From Imperialibacter roseus (GTDB lineage Bacteria; Bacteroidota; Bacteroidia; Cytophagales; Cyclobacteriaceae): a stretch of 64,000 bases of DNA. The position numbers and the translations under genes were made by a program. Under the pieces are notes generated by a model, which was not told the DNA's origin, ran no database searches, and saw only the letters and a list, made by a program, of their open reading frames with translations. The DNA lies in assembly GCF_032999765.1 (NCBI RefSeq), contig NZ_CP136051.1:4721001-4785000 (forward strand), read 5' to 3'. Position 1 is the first letter of the stretch; each line of letters opens with the position of its first letter. Positions 32,960 through 42,481 of the stretch are shown piece by piece.

Positions 32960-35900
32960 ATGAAATACACAATACCTACTTTAACCTCTGCCAGAGCAGT
33001 TCTCGGGCTTCTCAGTTTGGCAATGACCTTGTTCTTTACCTCGTGCAGCAATAACAGTGGCCCGAGGAGGCTGGAAATCCTTTTTCTGGGACATGCGAGT
33101 GAGCACCATCCTTCGGAAAAATATGCCCCCATCCTGGCTCAGGCTGTCGCACAACGGGGCATCAACATCTCCTATACGAACGATCCCAATGATTTGAATG
33201 CCACCAACCTGGCCAAATTTGATGGGCTTATCCTTTATGCCAACCACGATTCAATTACTTCCTCACAGGAAAAAGCTTTGCTGGATTTTGTTGAAGGCGG
33301 TAAAGGTTTTATCCCCATCCATTGTGCCACCTGGTGTTTCCGTAATTCGCCAAAAGTGGTCAATCTGATGGGGGGCCAGTTCAAGACACATGAGACAGGC
33401 ACTTTCACAGCCGACATCCTGATGCCGGAGCATCCCGTGATGCAAGGTCTATCGACTTTTGAAACATGGGATGAAACCTACGTGCACGACAAGCTCGCCA
33501 GCGACAACACCGTGCTGATGGAAAGAGTGGAAGGCGATCATCACGAACCATGGACATGGGTAAGAAACCAGGGCAAAGGCAGAGTGTTTTATACCGCTTA
33601 CGGGCACGACGAGCGCACATGGAATAACCCTGGCTTCCAGGACCTTGTAGCAAATGGCATTTTCTGGGCTGTGGGCGACGAGGTGGCACAGAAGGCTAAA
33701 CAATTCAAAATAGCTCAGCTCAGCTATTCAGACGCCGTAATACCCAACTACGAAAAGAGAGACCCGGCACCAAAACTTCAAGCACCATTGTCTCCCGATT
33801 CGTCAATGACACATATCCAAATACCTCCCGGGTTCGAGCTGTCGCTTTTCGCATCAGAGCCTGATATCATCAACCCAATTGCCATGGCCTGGGACGAAAA
33901 AGGCCGCCTTTGGGTGGTTGAAACCGTTGACTATCCCAACACCGTGCGTGACGAAGAAGGTGTAGGTGACGACAGAATCAAAATTCTGGAAGACACCGAT
34001 GGTGATGGCAAGGCCGACAAGTTCACAGTATTCGCCGACAAGCTCAACATACCAACCAGTATAGTATTTGTGAACGGGGGCATCCTGATTTCGCAAGCAC
34101 CCTTGTTCTTGTTTTTGAAAGACACAGATGGTGATGACAAGGCCGATGTAAGAGAAGAAGTAATGGGAGGCTGGGGAGTATCGGACACTCATGCCGGGCC
34201 TTCCAACTTGAGATACGGGTTCAACAACAAAATTTGGGGCACCGTAGGCTACTCTGGCTTTGAAGGCAAAATTGGGAACGAAGATTTTGAGTATGACCAG
34301 GCAGTCTTCAACCTCAGCCGTGACTTCAAACACATGTCGCACCACACCCGCACAACCAACAACACATGGGGACTGGGCTTCACCGAAAACAACGATATTT
34401 TTGTTTCGACCGCCAACAATACCCACACGGCATATGTCAATGTACCCTATGCCTTCACCAAAAAGGTGAAAAACTTCTCGAATGACTTCGCCACCAAGCT
34501 GGACGGCCACTACGCTATGCATCCTGTTACCAAAAACTACAGGCAAGTCGATGTGTTTGGCGGGTTCACAGCTGCAGCCGGGCACAACTTTTATACGGCC
34601 CGCCGCTTCCCTAAAGAATATTGGAACAGGGTTGCTTTCATAGCCGAGCCAACCGGCAAGCTGCTGCACAAAGGCATATTTGAAGTAGACGGCGCCGGCT
34701 TCAAAGAAAGCGACGGCTGGAACATGATGGCGGCCTCCGACGAGTACATGTCACCTGTGCATGCGGAAGTGGGCCCTGATGGCAACCTTTGGGTACTCGA
34801 CTGGTACAACTTCATCATCCAGCATAACCCTACCCCGACTGGCTTCGAAAATGGAAAAGGAAATGCGCATGTGAACCCACTCCGTGACCGCACCCATGGC
34901 CGGATTTACAGGATTTCCTACAAAGGTGCTCCGGAGGCCGAAAAGATCGTTCTCGATCGCAAAGAACCGGCCTCCCTCATTAAAGGCTTGAAAAGCAGCA
35001 ACATGTTTTGGCGGCTTACCGCCCAGCGTCTGATTGTTGAGGAAGGTGACCAAAACATCCTTCCACAGCTTTATGAATTAATTGGCTCGTCCAAAGAAGA
35101 TGAGATAGGCGTAAATGCCCCGGCCATTCACGCCATTTGGGCAATTGAAGGCCTTGGCGCACTGAATGGAACAAATGAGGATGCTACACGAATAGTGACC
35201 AACGCCTTACGCAATGCAAATCCGGGCGTTAGGAAAGCTGCCATTCAGGCCTTGCCAAAAAATGCTACGACAGTGGAATCGTATTTCAACGCCGGATCAT
35301 TTAATGATCCCAACCTGAATACAAGACTGGCAGCATTTATTGAGGCTTGTTACATGGCTCCTTCCAATGAGCTGGGTAAAATGTTTTTTGAAGCTAGCCT
35401 CAACGAAGAAAATGCAGCCGATCAGTGGCTATCCAAGGCTGTGAGGGCCGGGTCGTTAGCTCACAAAAACGGTTTCATTGCGACCTACCTGCAAAACACT
35501 ACCGAGCTTAAGCCCGATGGCCTCACAGAGCAAATCTATTCCAGCACCAGCTTCACGCTCCTGAACCTTGGAGGCACCAAGTATGTAGCTGCAGCTGACT
35601 TCCCTTCAGTGGTTGGCAAAGAAATTTACCTCAGCGGCAATATCTGGAAAGGCAATACCATACTCAACGGGATGCTTATCCAACATGGGGACAAGACCAA
35701 CGGTTACGGAGTCTTTGCCGACAACGATGACTTCATTGTCGTGGTCAACCAGAATGGAAAAACATATACCGGAAAAGGCACGACCGATATGCCGGTGAGC
35801 TTTAAATGGGAGTTCCAGCTAACCAAGGCAGGTGCCACCTTTATCTTGAACAACGTCCCGGCGGTTTCTGTGAAAACCGGAGGATTGTTTGATAAGGAGT

Positions 35901-36436
35901 TGAAACAGGGGCTGCGCATCGACAAGGAAGCTGATGGCATGACTGGCGTGAAAAGTGGCACCATAGAACGCTTCACCCGGGGCATTTACAACCTGGTGGC
36001 AGAAGTGGGCGGCGACAATAACCTATCTGCTTCTCTTGACGCCGACAAGGTGATCGTGCTGAAGACAATTCCAAACAAAATGGAATATGACCTCAAAACA
36101 CTTGAAGTAGAGGCAGGCCAGACGGTCGCTATTATTTTTGAAAACATCGACTTCATGCAGCATAACCTGCTGATTGTGAAACCAGGCACATTGGAAACCG
36201 TGGGAGCCGCTGCAGACAAAATGGCTGCTGATGCCAACGGCGCTGAGAAGAGCTACATTCCTGATGTTCCGGAGCTGCTTTACTCAACCAGGCTGGTAAA
36301 TCCTGGAGAAAAAGTAGTATTGACCTTCACTGCGCCATCGGAGCCAGGCGACTATCCGTACCTGTGTACATTCCCGGGCCACTGGAGGATCATGAATGGC
36401 ATTTTGAAAGTAACAAACGGCAAATCAGCCGACTAA
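32960..36436 (+). CDS. ThuA / PVC-type propeller / HEAT / cupredoxin lipoprotein
   Basis: An 1158-residue secreted lipoprotein (lipobox FTSC near residue 29). Domains in order: ThuA (about 35-235; LEILFLGHASEHHPSEKYAP, KGFIPIHCATWCF); a glucose/sorbosone-dehydrogenase-like propeller of the kind seen with PVC-type heme proteins (about 283-650; PPGFELSLFASEPDI, with Ca-loop-like DTDGDGKAD and DTDGDDKAD); HEAT-like repeats (about 677-800); a beta-sandwich domain (about 860-1010); and a type 1 copper cupredoxin (about 1040-1158) with ligand His in FMQHNLL and Cys, His, Met in YLCTFPGHWRIM. No CxxCH heme motif is visible. It probably oxidises a carbohydrate in the periplasm and passes electrons to copper. 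Confidence 0.85.
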   Translation: MKYTIPTLTSARAVLGLLSLAMTLFFTSCSNNSGPRRLEILFLGHASEHHPSEKYAPILAQAVAQRGINISYTNDPNDLNATNLAKFDGLILYANHDSITSSQEKALLDFVEGGKGFIPIHCATWCFRNSPKVVNLMGGQFKTHETGTFTADILMPEHPVMQGLSTFETWDETYVHDKLASDNTVLMERVEGDHHEPWTWVRNQGKGRVFYTAYGHDERTWNNPGFQDLVANGIFWAVGDEVAQKAKQFKIAQLSYSDAVIPNYEKRDPAPKLQAPLSPDSSMTHIQIPPGFELSLFASEPDIINPIAMAWDEKGRLWVVETVDYPNTVRDEEGVGDDRIKILEDTDGDGKADKFTVFADKLNIPTSIVFVNGGILISQAPLFLFLKDTDGDDKADVREEVMGGWGVSDTHAGPSNLRYGFNNKIWGTVGYSGFEGKIGNEDFEYDQAVFNLSRDFKHMSHHTRTTNNTWGLGFTENNDIFVSTANNTHTAYVNVPYAFTKKVKNFSNDFATKLDGHYAMHPVTKNYRQVDVFGGFTAAAGHNFYTARRFPKEYWNRVAFIAEPTGKLLHKGIFEVDGAGFKESDGWNMMAASDEYMSPVHAEVGPDGNLWVLDWYNFIIQHNPTPTGFENGKGNAHVNPLRDRTHGRIYRISYKGAPEAEKIVLDRKEPASLIKGLKSSNMFWRLTAQRLIVEEGDQNILPQLYELIGSSKEDEIGVNAPAIHAIWAIEGLGALNGTNEDATRIVTNALRNANPGVRKAAIQALPKNATTVESYFNAGSFNDPNLNTRLAAFIEACYMAPSNELGKMFFEASLNEENAADQWLSKAVRAGSLAHKNGFIATYLQNTTELKPDGLTEQIYSSTSFTLLNLGGTKYVAAADFPSVVGKEIYLSGNIWKGNTILNGMLIQHGDKTNGYGVFADNDDFIVVVNQNGKTYTGKGTTDMPVSFKWEFQLTKAGATFILNNVPAVSVKTGGLFDKELKQGLRIDKEADGMTGVKSGTIERFTRGIYNLVAEVGGDNNLSASLDADKVIVLKTIPNKMEYDLKTLEVEAGQTVAIIFENIDFMQHNLLIVKPGTLETVGAAADKMAADANGAEKSYIPDVPELLYSTRLVNPGEKVVLTFTAPSEPGDYPYLCTFPGHWRIMNGILKVTNGKSAD

Positions 36437-36450
36437 ATTGAAAATATCAA

Positions 36451-36483
36451 ACTCACGTCAGGGCACTTGCTTCAGACGTGAGT
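36451..36483 (+). terminator. Terminator after the ThuA/cupredoxin gene
   Basis: Arms ACTCACGTC/GACGTGAGT, extended by tatcaa/ttgat pairing, followed by cttgatttccttt. The T-run is imperfect. Confidence 0.6.
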
Positions 36484-36533
36484 CTTGATTTCCTTTATCC
36501 ATTACCAAACTTACCTACCGGTCTCAGAACCGT

Positions 36534-36557
36534 CCACCCCGGCAAATGTCGGGGTGG
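36534..36557. repeat. CCACCCCG palindrome
   Basis: CCACCCCGGCA and TGTCGGGGTGG pair over 11 bases with one mismatch around a two-base centre. No T-run follows, so it is not a simple terminator; it may be a dispersed palindromic element. Confidence 0.5.
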
Positions 36558-36588
36558 AACCTGAGGCTTCTAAAAGAATTAAAGGCTA

Positions 36589-37440
36589 ATGAATGTACAA
36601 TTTGCAGCAAGCACCTGGCTTTGGACGAGTCCTTTCAGCTCCGATTCTGTTTCGCTCTTTTCGAAAATCCGAAAAATAGGTTTCGATGCGGTAGAAATAG
36701 CCGTGGAAGATCCTGCGTTGATTGATACCGGCATATTGAACCGTGCCCTCAAGGACAATGACATCAAGCCCATCATTTGTGGAGCCTTCGGGCCAACAAG
36801 GGACTTAACCAATGAAGACCCGGCCATCCATAAAAACTGCTTCAACTACATTGAGCAATGCTTCGACATCTGCGAAGCCGTAGGAGCTAAGTTCGTAGCC
36901 GGGCCTATGTATTCAGCAGTTGGGAAAGCACGACTTGTACCTCCCGAACAAAGAAAAAAAGAGTGGGATCTGGCGGTTACTAACCTGAGAAAGGTGTGCG
37001 AGAGTGCTCAGAAACGAGGGTTGTCAATAGCATTGGAGGCACTGAACCGTTTCGAAACCGACCTCATCAATAATTCGGAGGACCTGATGAAGCTGATCAA
37101 CGACATCAATCATCCGGCGGCGAGGGTATTGATCGACAGCTTCCATATGACGATAGAAGAGAAGAACCTGGCCGATGCAGTGAAAACGGTCGGTGATAAG
37201 CTCATTCACGTGCAGGTTTCAGAAAACCACAGAGGCATTCCGGGTACTGGCATGACCAATTGGAATGATTTGAAAACTGGACTTGAAGCTGTTGGCTACA
37301 ATGGTGTGATTTCGATAGAAAGCTTCACTCCCAATGTGCAGGAACTGGCGGGTGCCGTTTGCATTTGGAAGCCGTTCGCTCCTACACAAGATATCTTTGC
37401 GGAAGAAGGTCTAAGATTCTTAAAGCAATGGGCAAAATAA
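36589..37440 (+). CDS. Sugar phosphate isomerase/epimerase (tagatose 3-epimerase-like)
   Basis: A 283-residue TIM-barrel protein of the xylose-isomerase-like/DTE group. The metal and catalytic residues are readable: Glu in LSIALEALNRFETD (about 150), Asp and His in VLIDSFHMTIEE, His in VQVSENHRGIPGTG and Glu in GVISIESFTP (about 246). Members epimerise ketoses at C3 or isomerise keto sugars. It follows the ThuA gene and precedes a Gfo/Idh/MocA oxidoreductase, a pairing common in pathways through 3-keto sugars. Substrate not fixed. Confidence 0.85.
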   Translation: MNVQFAASTWLWTSPFSSDSVSLFSKIRKIGFDAVEIAVEDPALIDTGILNRALKDNDIKPIICGAFGPTRDLTNEDPAIHKNCFNYIEQCFDICEAVGAKFVAGPMYSAVGKARLVPPEQRKKEWDLAVTNLRKVCESAQKRGLSIALEALNRFETDLINNSEDLMKLINDINHPAARVLIDSFHMTIEEKNLADAVKTVGDKLIHVQVSENHRGIPGTGMTNWNDLKTGLEAVGYNGVISIESFTPNVQELAGAVCIWKPFAPTQDIFAEEGLRFLKQWAK

Positions 37441-37475
37441 TTATCTTTTATTCCACTAAACATTTTCGGAGCGTC

Positions 37476-37508
37476 ATGCCTGTCTTTCCAAGCCGGGAAG
37501 GCAGGCAT
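37476..37508. repeat. GTCATGCCTG palindromic element
   Basis: Arms ATGCCTGTCTTTCC and GGGAAGGCAGGCAT (14 bp, one T:G-type mismatch) with a 5-base loop, preceded by gcgtc and followed by ctcgaaatct. It lies in the 114-base gap between the isomerase and the oxidoreductase and resembles the element at 9974-10017. Confidence 0.65.
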
Positions 37509-37554
37509 CTCGAAATCTTACAAAATTTTAATAGCATATTTTACCCTAACTACT

Positions 37555-38670
37555 ATGGCAAATAAACCCATCAACATCGCAATCATAGGACTCGGCTTCG
37601 GAGCCGAATTCATCCCCATCTATCAAAAGCTGCCAGGCGCCAACATGTATGCCATTTGTCAGCGCAACAAAGAAAAGCTGAATGAAATCGGCGATGCCTT
37701 CGGCATCGAAAAGCGCTACACCGACTACAACGAGCTGCTGAAAGATCCAAACGTTGACGCAGTGCACATCAACACGCCCATTCCAGACCATGCAAAGCAG
37801 TCAATTGCGGCACTCAAAGCTGGCAAGCATGTAGCCTGCACCGTGCCAATGGCCACCACCGTGGACGAATGTCGCCAGATTGTGGAGCTGGTAAAGGCAA
37901 CCGGCCTCACCTATATGATGATGGAAACGGTGATCTACAGCCGTGAATTTCTGTTTGTGAAAGAAATGTACGAGAAAGGTGAAATGGGCCGCATCCAGTT
38001 CCTTAGAGCCTCTCACCAGCAGGAAATGGCTGGCTGGCCTGGCTACTGGGAAGGTTTGCCTCCCATGTACTACGCCACCCACTGCGTGGGCCCAGTACTA
38101 GCGCTGACCAAAGGCGAGGCTGAGCAGGTGTCGTGCCTGGGCTCAGGCCGTATCGACGAAAAGTTGATACCTGTCTACAACTCTCCGTTCGCCATAGAGA
38201 CCTGCCACATCAAGTTCAAAGACTCAGACCTGGCAGCTGAAATCACCCGTTCTCTGTTCAACACTGCCCGTCAGTATCGTGAGAGCTTCGACGTGTATGG
38301 CTCCAAAAAGTCATTCGAATGGACTTTGATCGAGCACGAACCAAGCGTGATCCACACCGGTGAGTCACCTGAGAAAGTGACTATACCTGACTACGCACAT
38401 TTGCTCCCGAAAGAAATCCAGTCGTTCACCACTGCTGGCGTCTACGACTCCGACGACAACCAGCACCTATCCTTTATACAAGGCTCTGGTCATGGAGGTT
38501 CTCATCCCCATCTGGTCAACGAATTTGTCAATGCCTTGCAGGAGAAAAGAGAGCCGTATCCAAATGCCCGTCAGTCAGCCAATATCACTTGTGTGGGTAT
38601 TTTGGCGCACGAATCTGCCATGAAGGGCGGCCAGCCAATTAAAATGCCGGATTTCACGCTGTCAAAGTAA
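37555..38670 (+). CDS. Gfo/Idh/MocA-family oxidoreductase
   Basis: A 371-residue NAD(P)-dependent sugar oxidoreductase. Rossmann start INIAIIGLGFGAEFIPIYQK; the HINTPIPDHAKQSIAALKAGK block and a CTVPMATTVDEC segment where most relatives have EKP, so the conserved Lys of the EKP motif is absent (Thr-Val-Pro). The C-terminal half has GHGGSHPHLVNEFVNAL. It probably oxidises a sugar to a keto sugar or reduces it back, together with the isomerase upstream. Confidence 0.87.
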   Translation: MANKPINIAIIGLGFGAEFIPIYQKLPGANMYAICQRNKEKLNEIGDAFGIEKRYTDYNELLKDPNVDAVHINTPIPDHAKQSIAALKAGKHVACTVPMATTVDECRQIVELVKATGLTYMMMETVIYSREFLFVKEMYEKGEMGRIQFLRASHQQEMAGWPGYWEGLPPMYYATHCVGPVLALTKGEAEQVSCLGSGRIDEKLIPVYNSPFAIETCHIKFKDSDLAAEITRSLFNTARQYRESFDVYGSKKSFEWTLIEHEPSVIHTGESPEKVTIPDYAHLLPKEIQSFTTAGVYDSDDNQHLSFIQGSGHGGSHPHLVNEFVNALQEKREPYPNARQSANITCVGILAHESAMKGGQPIKMPDFTLSK

Positions 38671-38685
38671 AATTAACGCACAAAT

Positions 38686-38723
38686 AAAAAGCCTTACCCG
38701 AGCGATCAGGTAAGGCTTTTTTT
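38686..38723 (+). terminator. Terminator after the Gfo/Idh/MocA gene
   Basis: Arms AAAAAGCCTTACC/GGTAAGGCTTTTT with a 10-base loop and a run of seven T. The A-run on the left makes it usable on both strands, which fits the convergent lipoprotein gene. Confidence 0.85.
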
Positions 38724-38738
38724 GTGCTCTCCAGAGAG

Positions 38739-39932
38739 TTACTCCTCCGTCTTCAGCACCCTCTTCTCCATATCAGTCTCAGAAATCTTCTCAACAAATA
38801 TTCTTCTGAAACGTCCGGCAACGTACGTCGTACCCAGCACCACCAAATGATTTTCATCATCAACAGTTAATGAAGACAGGGTAAACGGATTGGCATAACC
38901 AATGTGGGCAAGGCCAGCAAAGTTGCCGGAATTCTTCTCGTACATGTACAGCGCTACTTGTCTGCTCTTGGTTTCTGCGGCATAGACGATGTATTCAATT
39001 TCATTCAGTGTGTAGCTTTTGAGCACAACCGGCGTATGCGGTCTCCATTCCGCCGCATTGCTGGTGTACAAATCAACACTAGACGAAAGCCCGCTGGTGG
39101 CAAGCGTTACCGATGGATAAATGAAGTTATCGTCAAACTGGTAGCCCGAAATGGCAAACGTACTTCCATTTATTGGCAGCACACTTCTAATGCCAGCGTC
39201 GGTAAACTGCCCCTGTACCACTCCGGCAGGGTCGCCGGAGAAATTGGAGAAAACCAGCGACATGCTGTAATTAAAAAAGCCATTGAAATAAACGAGTGAA
39301 CCGGATACCTCGCCACAGAAAAAGGACAACGATTTATCATCCGGTTGTGTATAATGATTAATAATGGCTTCTTCCACATCACTGCCGGGGCCAATAGTAT
39401 AGGCTGCGGTTGAGCCAACACTTCCGGTTCTGTCGACTTTTGAAATTACCGATAGCTTATCATCAGGATTGTAGCTCAACAGCAAAAACTGATTGTCGGA
39501 TGTTAATGAGCCCGCCAGCGGATAAAGCAAACCATTCAATGGTGTAGCGGTAATGTTTCCGAAACCCGGAGTAAAGGAAACCAGACTGGCCTGAAGGCTT
39601 ACCGGATCCATGGCGAAGAAATAGAAGAAAGTATCGACCTTCATCAGGTCGGAAGTGGGAGCAATGGTGTTTTCTGAAAACTCGTAGCTGCTCTCAAACT
39701 CCCCTTCTTTGTCAACCTGCACCAGCTGAATGCCTGGAAACTGAGTTCGGTCCAGCGTTGTGGTAGCAAGGATCACATAGCTGTCCGTGCCCTCTTCCAC
39801 GTCAAGCGGCCTGTAGTCAACATTATAGTTGCTATGATCGTAAATCCGGGTAAAAGAAGTAACCGGAACCTCATCATCCTTTTTGCAACCAAGCAATACC
39901 AGCAGGGCAATTAAGTAGTATAGTTTCTTCAT
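38739..39932 (-). CDS. Hypothetical lipoprotein
   Basis: About 397 residues with the lipoprotein signal MKKLYYLIALLVLLGCKKDD (lipobox LLGC); I chose the second Met (39932), which starts the signal cleanly. The mature part is beta-rich with repeated blade-like strings (SYVILATTTLDRTQ, LPINGSTFAISGYQFDD, LTVDDENHLVVLGTTYVAGR), suggesting a beta-propeller. No family is recognised. It is the last gene of the DUF1800/DUF1501/barrel operon, its start overlapping the barrel stop region. Confidence 0.75.
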   Translation of the reverse strand: MKKLYYLIALLVLLGCKKDDEVPVTSFTRIYDHSNYNVDYRPLDVEEGTDSYVILATTTLDRTQFPGIQLVQVDKEGEFESSYEFSENTIAPTSDLMKVDTFFYFFAMDPVSLQASLVSFTPGFGNITATPLNGLLYPLAGSLTSDNQFLLLSYNPDDKLSVISKVDRTGSVGSTAAYTIGPGSDVEEAIINHYTQPDDKSLSFFCGEVSGSLVYFNGFFNYSMSLVFSNFSGDPAGVVQGQFTDAGIRSVLPINGSTFAISGYQFDDNFIYPSVTLATSGLSSSVDLYTSNAAEWRPHTPVVLKSYTLNEIEYIVYAAETKSRQVALYMYEKNSGNFAGLAHIGYANPFTLSSLTVDDENHLVVLGTTYVAGRFRRIFVEKISETDMEKRVLKTEE

Positions 39933-39934
39933 AA

Positions 39935-40807
39935 TCAAAGGGCCTGGAATTGTTTGTCGATAAAGCGGAGCGGGAATACAAAGCTCACGCTGCCTACAAT
40001 ATGACTCAAATGGACATCATCATTCTGGTCGCCCAGTGACGACAGCTCATTTTGGCTGGTACCCTCCCGGGTCACGCTATTAAGCGATTGGTTGTAGGTG
40101 ATCTCGATCACTGTGCGAATGTTCCAGTAGTCAAAGCTGGCACCACCACCAGCCACCCAGCCGTAGTAGTTTTGAAAAGCATCTTTCACTCCTAGATTAA
40201 GCGTACCACCATCGATAGTTTGCGGTGCCCCGAACGAATAGTCTGTCTGCGTAATCTTTACCTGACGCTCAGCACCTACAAGGAACGAGTAGAAGCCTCC
40301 ACCAAGCACGAACGGCCGTAGCTTTCCATTCTGGATCAGGTCATACTTAACAAAAATCGGCACGTTGATCACATCGACCCTTTGCTCCGACTCATAGATA
40401 GTGGCAAATCTTTCTGACTCCTGCTCTCCATTCCATTCAAGACTATTCGTATACCTGTACCGGCTTCTTTGATACATAGGATGAAGCCCAACAGAAAAGC
40501 CCCGGTGATAAAAAGTCATCTCAATGCCTGCCTGGCCACCTGGTAATGCGTAGCTTTCATAAGTCTTCGTCAGCCTATCCGACGGGTAGTCGATCGGGCT
40601 AAAACCAGAAAGCTGCGACTGCGCCATGGGATTGGCAAAGTTGGTTCCAAACTTAACACCCAGCCAGAACTGTGTATCAAGAAACCCATACTTGGGTTTA
40701 TTAGGCTTCGGCTTTTTCACGGGTTGTGCCTCGGCCACTGCCATAACAAACAGTAGCAGCCCAGGCAACAACAGCCGCCTAATTGATAATGAGTCTTTTT
40801 GCATCAT
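39935..40807 (-). CDS. Outer-membrane beta-barrel protein (PorT-like)
   Basis: A 290-residue protein with an SPI signal peptide (LLLPGLLLFVMAVAEAQ, cleavage after AEA). Alternating strands and aromatic girdles (FWLGVKFGTNFANPM, GFSVGLHPMYQRSRYRY, FVLGGGFYSFLVG, YGWVAGGGASFDYWN) end in VGSVSFVFPLRF, as in eight-stranded Bacteroidota barrels of the PorT/OmpA-barrel class. It overlaps the DUF1501 stop by 29 bases, so it is coupled to it. Confidence 0.8.
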   Translation of the reverse strand: MMQKDSLSIRRLLLPGLLLFVMAVAEAQPVKKPKPNKPKYGFLDTQFWLGVKFGTNFANPMAQSQLSGFSPIDYPSDRLTKTYESYALPGGQAGIEMTFYHRGFSVGLHPMYQRSRYRYTNSLEWNGEQESERFATIYESEQRVDVINVPIFVKYDLIQNGKLRPFVLGGGFYSFLVGAERQVKITQTDYSFGAPQTIDGGTLNLGVKDAFQNYYGWVAGGGASFDYWNIRTVIEITYNQSLNSVTREGTSQNELSSLGDQNDDVHLSHIVGSVSFVFPLRFIDKQFQAL

Positions 40808-42479
40808 TCAATTTTTCAGAATTAACTTTTATAAGATACACACCGGGCGACAGCTTGGGCAATTGCACTTCTATTTCCTGAGACCCTGGTACCAAACGCT
40901 GCGTGAAAGCCAGCACTGTGGCACCAGTTTCATCGATAACTTTGAAAGCCGCCTCCTGCACATCGTTCACTTTCACTTTCAGGTTCACTACATCAGATGC
41001 CGGATTGGGATAAACACTCTCAATTTTAAAGTTAACAGAAAGATTCTGTTGCGTGCCAAGAATCACGTCTTTGATAAGGTCCATCGGCTCGTAATTTCCA
41101 CCTGTTTCCTTTGGCCCTTCTATTAGGTCTTCAAAAAAGATATCGTTTGCTACAACACTCTTGTCAACACCCATCCATTCATGCAGGATATTGGCATAAA
41201 TCTGCCTGAAGTCATGCTGCATTTCCACATTGCTCTTTGTCAGATCCGGGTTTGTACCATAAACACCCGGTTTCACCCCGCTGCCAAACATCATTACCGG
41301 CCCGCCTGTACCATGGTCGGTTCCGTAACTGCCATTTGAGCCTATCCTCCTGCCAAACTCTGAAAGTGTTACTGTCAGTACTTTATCCTCAATGCCCCGG
41401 GAAAGCAGGTCTCGCTGAAAAGCCCTGATGGCTGAGGTAATATGGTAAAGCAAGGCTCCGTGCACTCCCATGGTCGAGTCATAGTCCTCCACCTGATTGG
41501 CATGGCTGTCAAAGCCACCAATTTTCACGAGAAACACCTTTGTTTTCAACCCACCACCAAGTAGCCTGGCTATGAGCTGAAATTGCCCGCTCAACGGGTT
41601 TCTCTTGCTGCCGCCAGGTGCATTGAAGGGATACCTTTCCGGGTAGGTAACGCTTGTTGCCGATGCACTCTCGTAAATCTGCAGCAGTCGCTTAATATAG
41701 GTTTCTGATTTATCTTCAAGGCTGAGTATCCAATCCATTTCCTTTCCGTAGGGCGAAGTTCTCAGGAACTCAGGAGGAATACCCCTTGGGTCTATTCCCT
41801 GATCCTCAAAGCCTGAAAGTTGATCTACAAGGTTTGCTAATCCGGTAGGACTTCCTCCTAGACCAATGGATGTTGGAATGTTGCCGTCCTGGTGAAAAAG
41901 CAAGGATACATCATTGCCCATTTCAAGCGCCAAAGGGTCTGGCATTGCTGCATTCGGGAAATCCTCCGGATACTTCTGCGGGGCATACAGGCTGGTGAGA
42001 TAACGTCCTGCCCAACCTGAATTAAAGTAATCGTCGGATGTGCCACCCATCATCCAGATGTCGGTGCCACGGAAGTGAGACCCGTTGTTATTTTTGTAGG
42101 ACACCCCCTGAAACATGGCAGCCTTCCCAACATCGTACATATACTTAAAGTCCAGCATGTCTGGATGGAGCCCCACCTGGTCTGCAGACAGTAGCGTGCT
42201 GTCGAGAGGAATAAGCGTACGGTTGCCAACTTTGTTAGGTATAGCAATATTGGCTCTCCGGCTGTAGTATTGGTCGTATTGCTCTATGGGTATAAAAGTG
42301 TTGAGCCCGTCGTTGCCGCCGTTCATTTGCAAAATAATCAACACCCTGTCGTTGTCGCTCTGCGCTGCCAGCCTTTGAAGAGGTTCGTAGGAAGCAAGCA
42401 ATTTGATAGGTACACCCTGAAATGCGATGGGCATTCCAGCTGCAAAACCTAGTTTCCTGATAAAATTTCTCCTCCTCAT
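40779..42479 (-). CDS. DUF1501 protein with T9SS sorting domain
   Basis: About 566 residues from the ATG at 42479, which begins a twin-arginine-like signal MRRRNFIRKLGFAAG; an upstream in-frame start would overlap the DUF1800 gene and hide the signal. The core is DUF1501, an alkaline-phosphatase-superfamily relative (VLIILQMNGGNDGLNTFIPI; VTLSEFGRRIGSNGSYGTDH, GTGGPVMMFG). The last 75 residues form a T9SS type A sorting domain (VYPNPASDVVNLKV ... LSPGVYLIKV). It is thus exported and then anchored or released through the type IX system. Enzyme activity unknown. Confidence 0.88.
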   Translation of the reverse strand: MRRRNFIRKLGFAAGMPIAFQGVPIKLLASYEPLQRLAAQSDNDRVLIILQMNGGNDGLNTFIPIEQYDQYYSRRANIAIPNKVGNRTLIPLDSTLLSADQVGLHPDMLDFKYMYDVGKAAMFQGVSYKNNNGSHFRGTDIWMMGGTSDDYFNSGWAGRYLTSLYAPQKYPEDFPNAAMPDPLALEMGNDVSLLFHQDGNIPTSIGLGGSPTGLANLVDQLSGFEDQGIDPRGIPPEFLRTSPYGKEMDWILSLEDKSETYIKRLLQIYESASATSVTYPERYPFNAPGGSKRNPLSGQFQLIARLLGGGLKTKVFLVKIGGFDSHANQVEDYDSTMGVHGALLYHITSAIRAFQRDLLSRGIEDKVLTVTLSEFGRRIGSNGSYGTDHGTGGPVMMFGSGVKPGVYGTNPDLTKSNVEMQHDFRQIYANILHEWMGVDKSVVANDIFFEDLIEGPKETGGNYEPMDLIKDVILGTQQNLSVNFKIESVYPNPASDVVNLKVKVNDVQEAAFKVIDETGATVLAFTQRLVPGSQEIEVQLPKLSPGVYLIKVNSEKLNDAKRLIIN

Positions 42480-42481
42480 AA

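Noticed and set aside
33854..34669. 271-codon frame antisense to the ThuA/propeller gene
   Set aside because: The plus-strand frame has clear domains here; the antisense frame is a mirror of its codon bias and has no motif.
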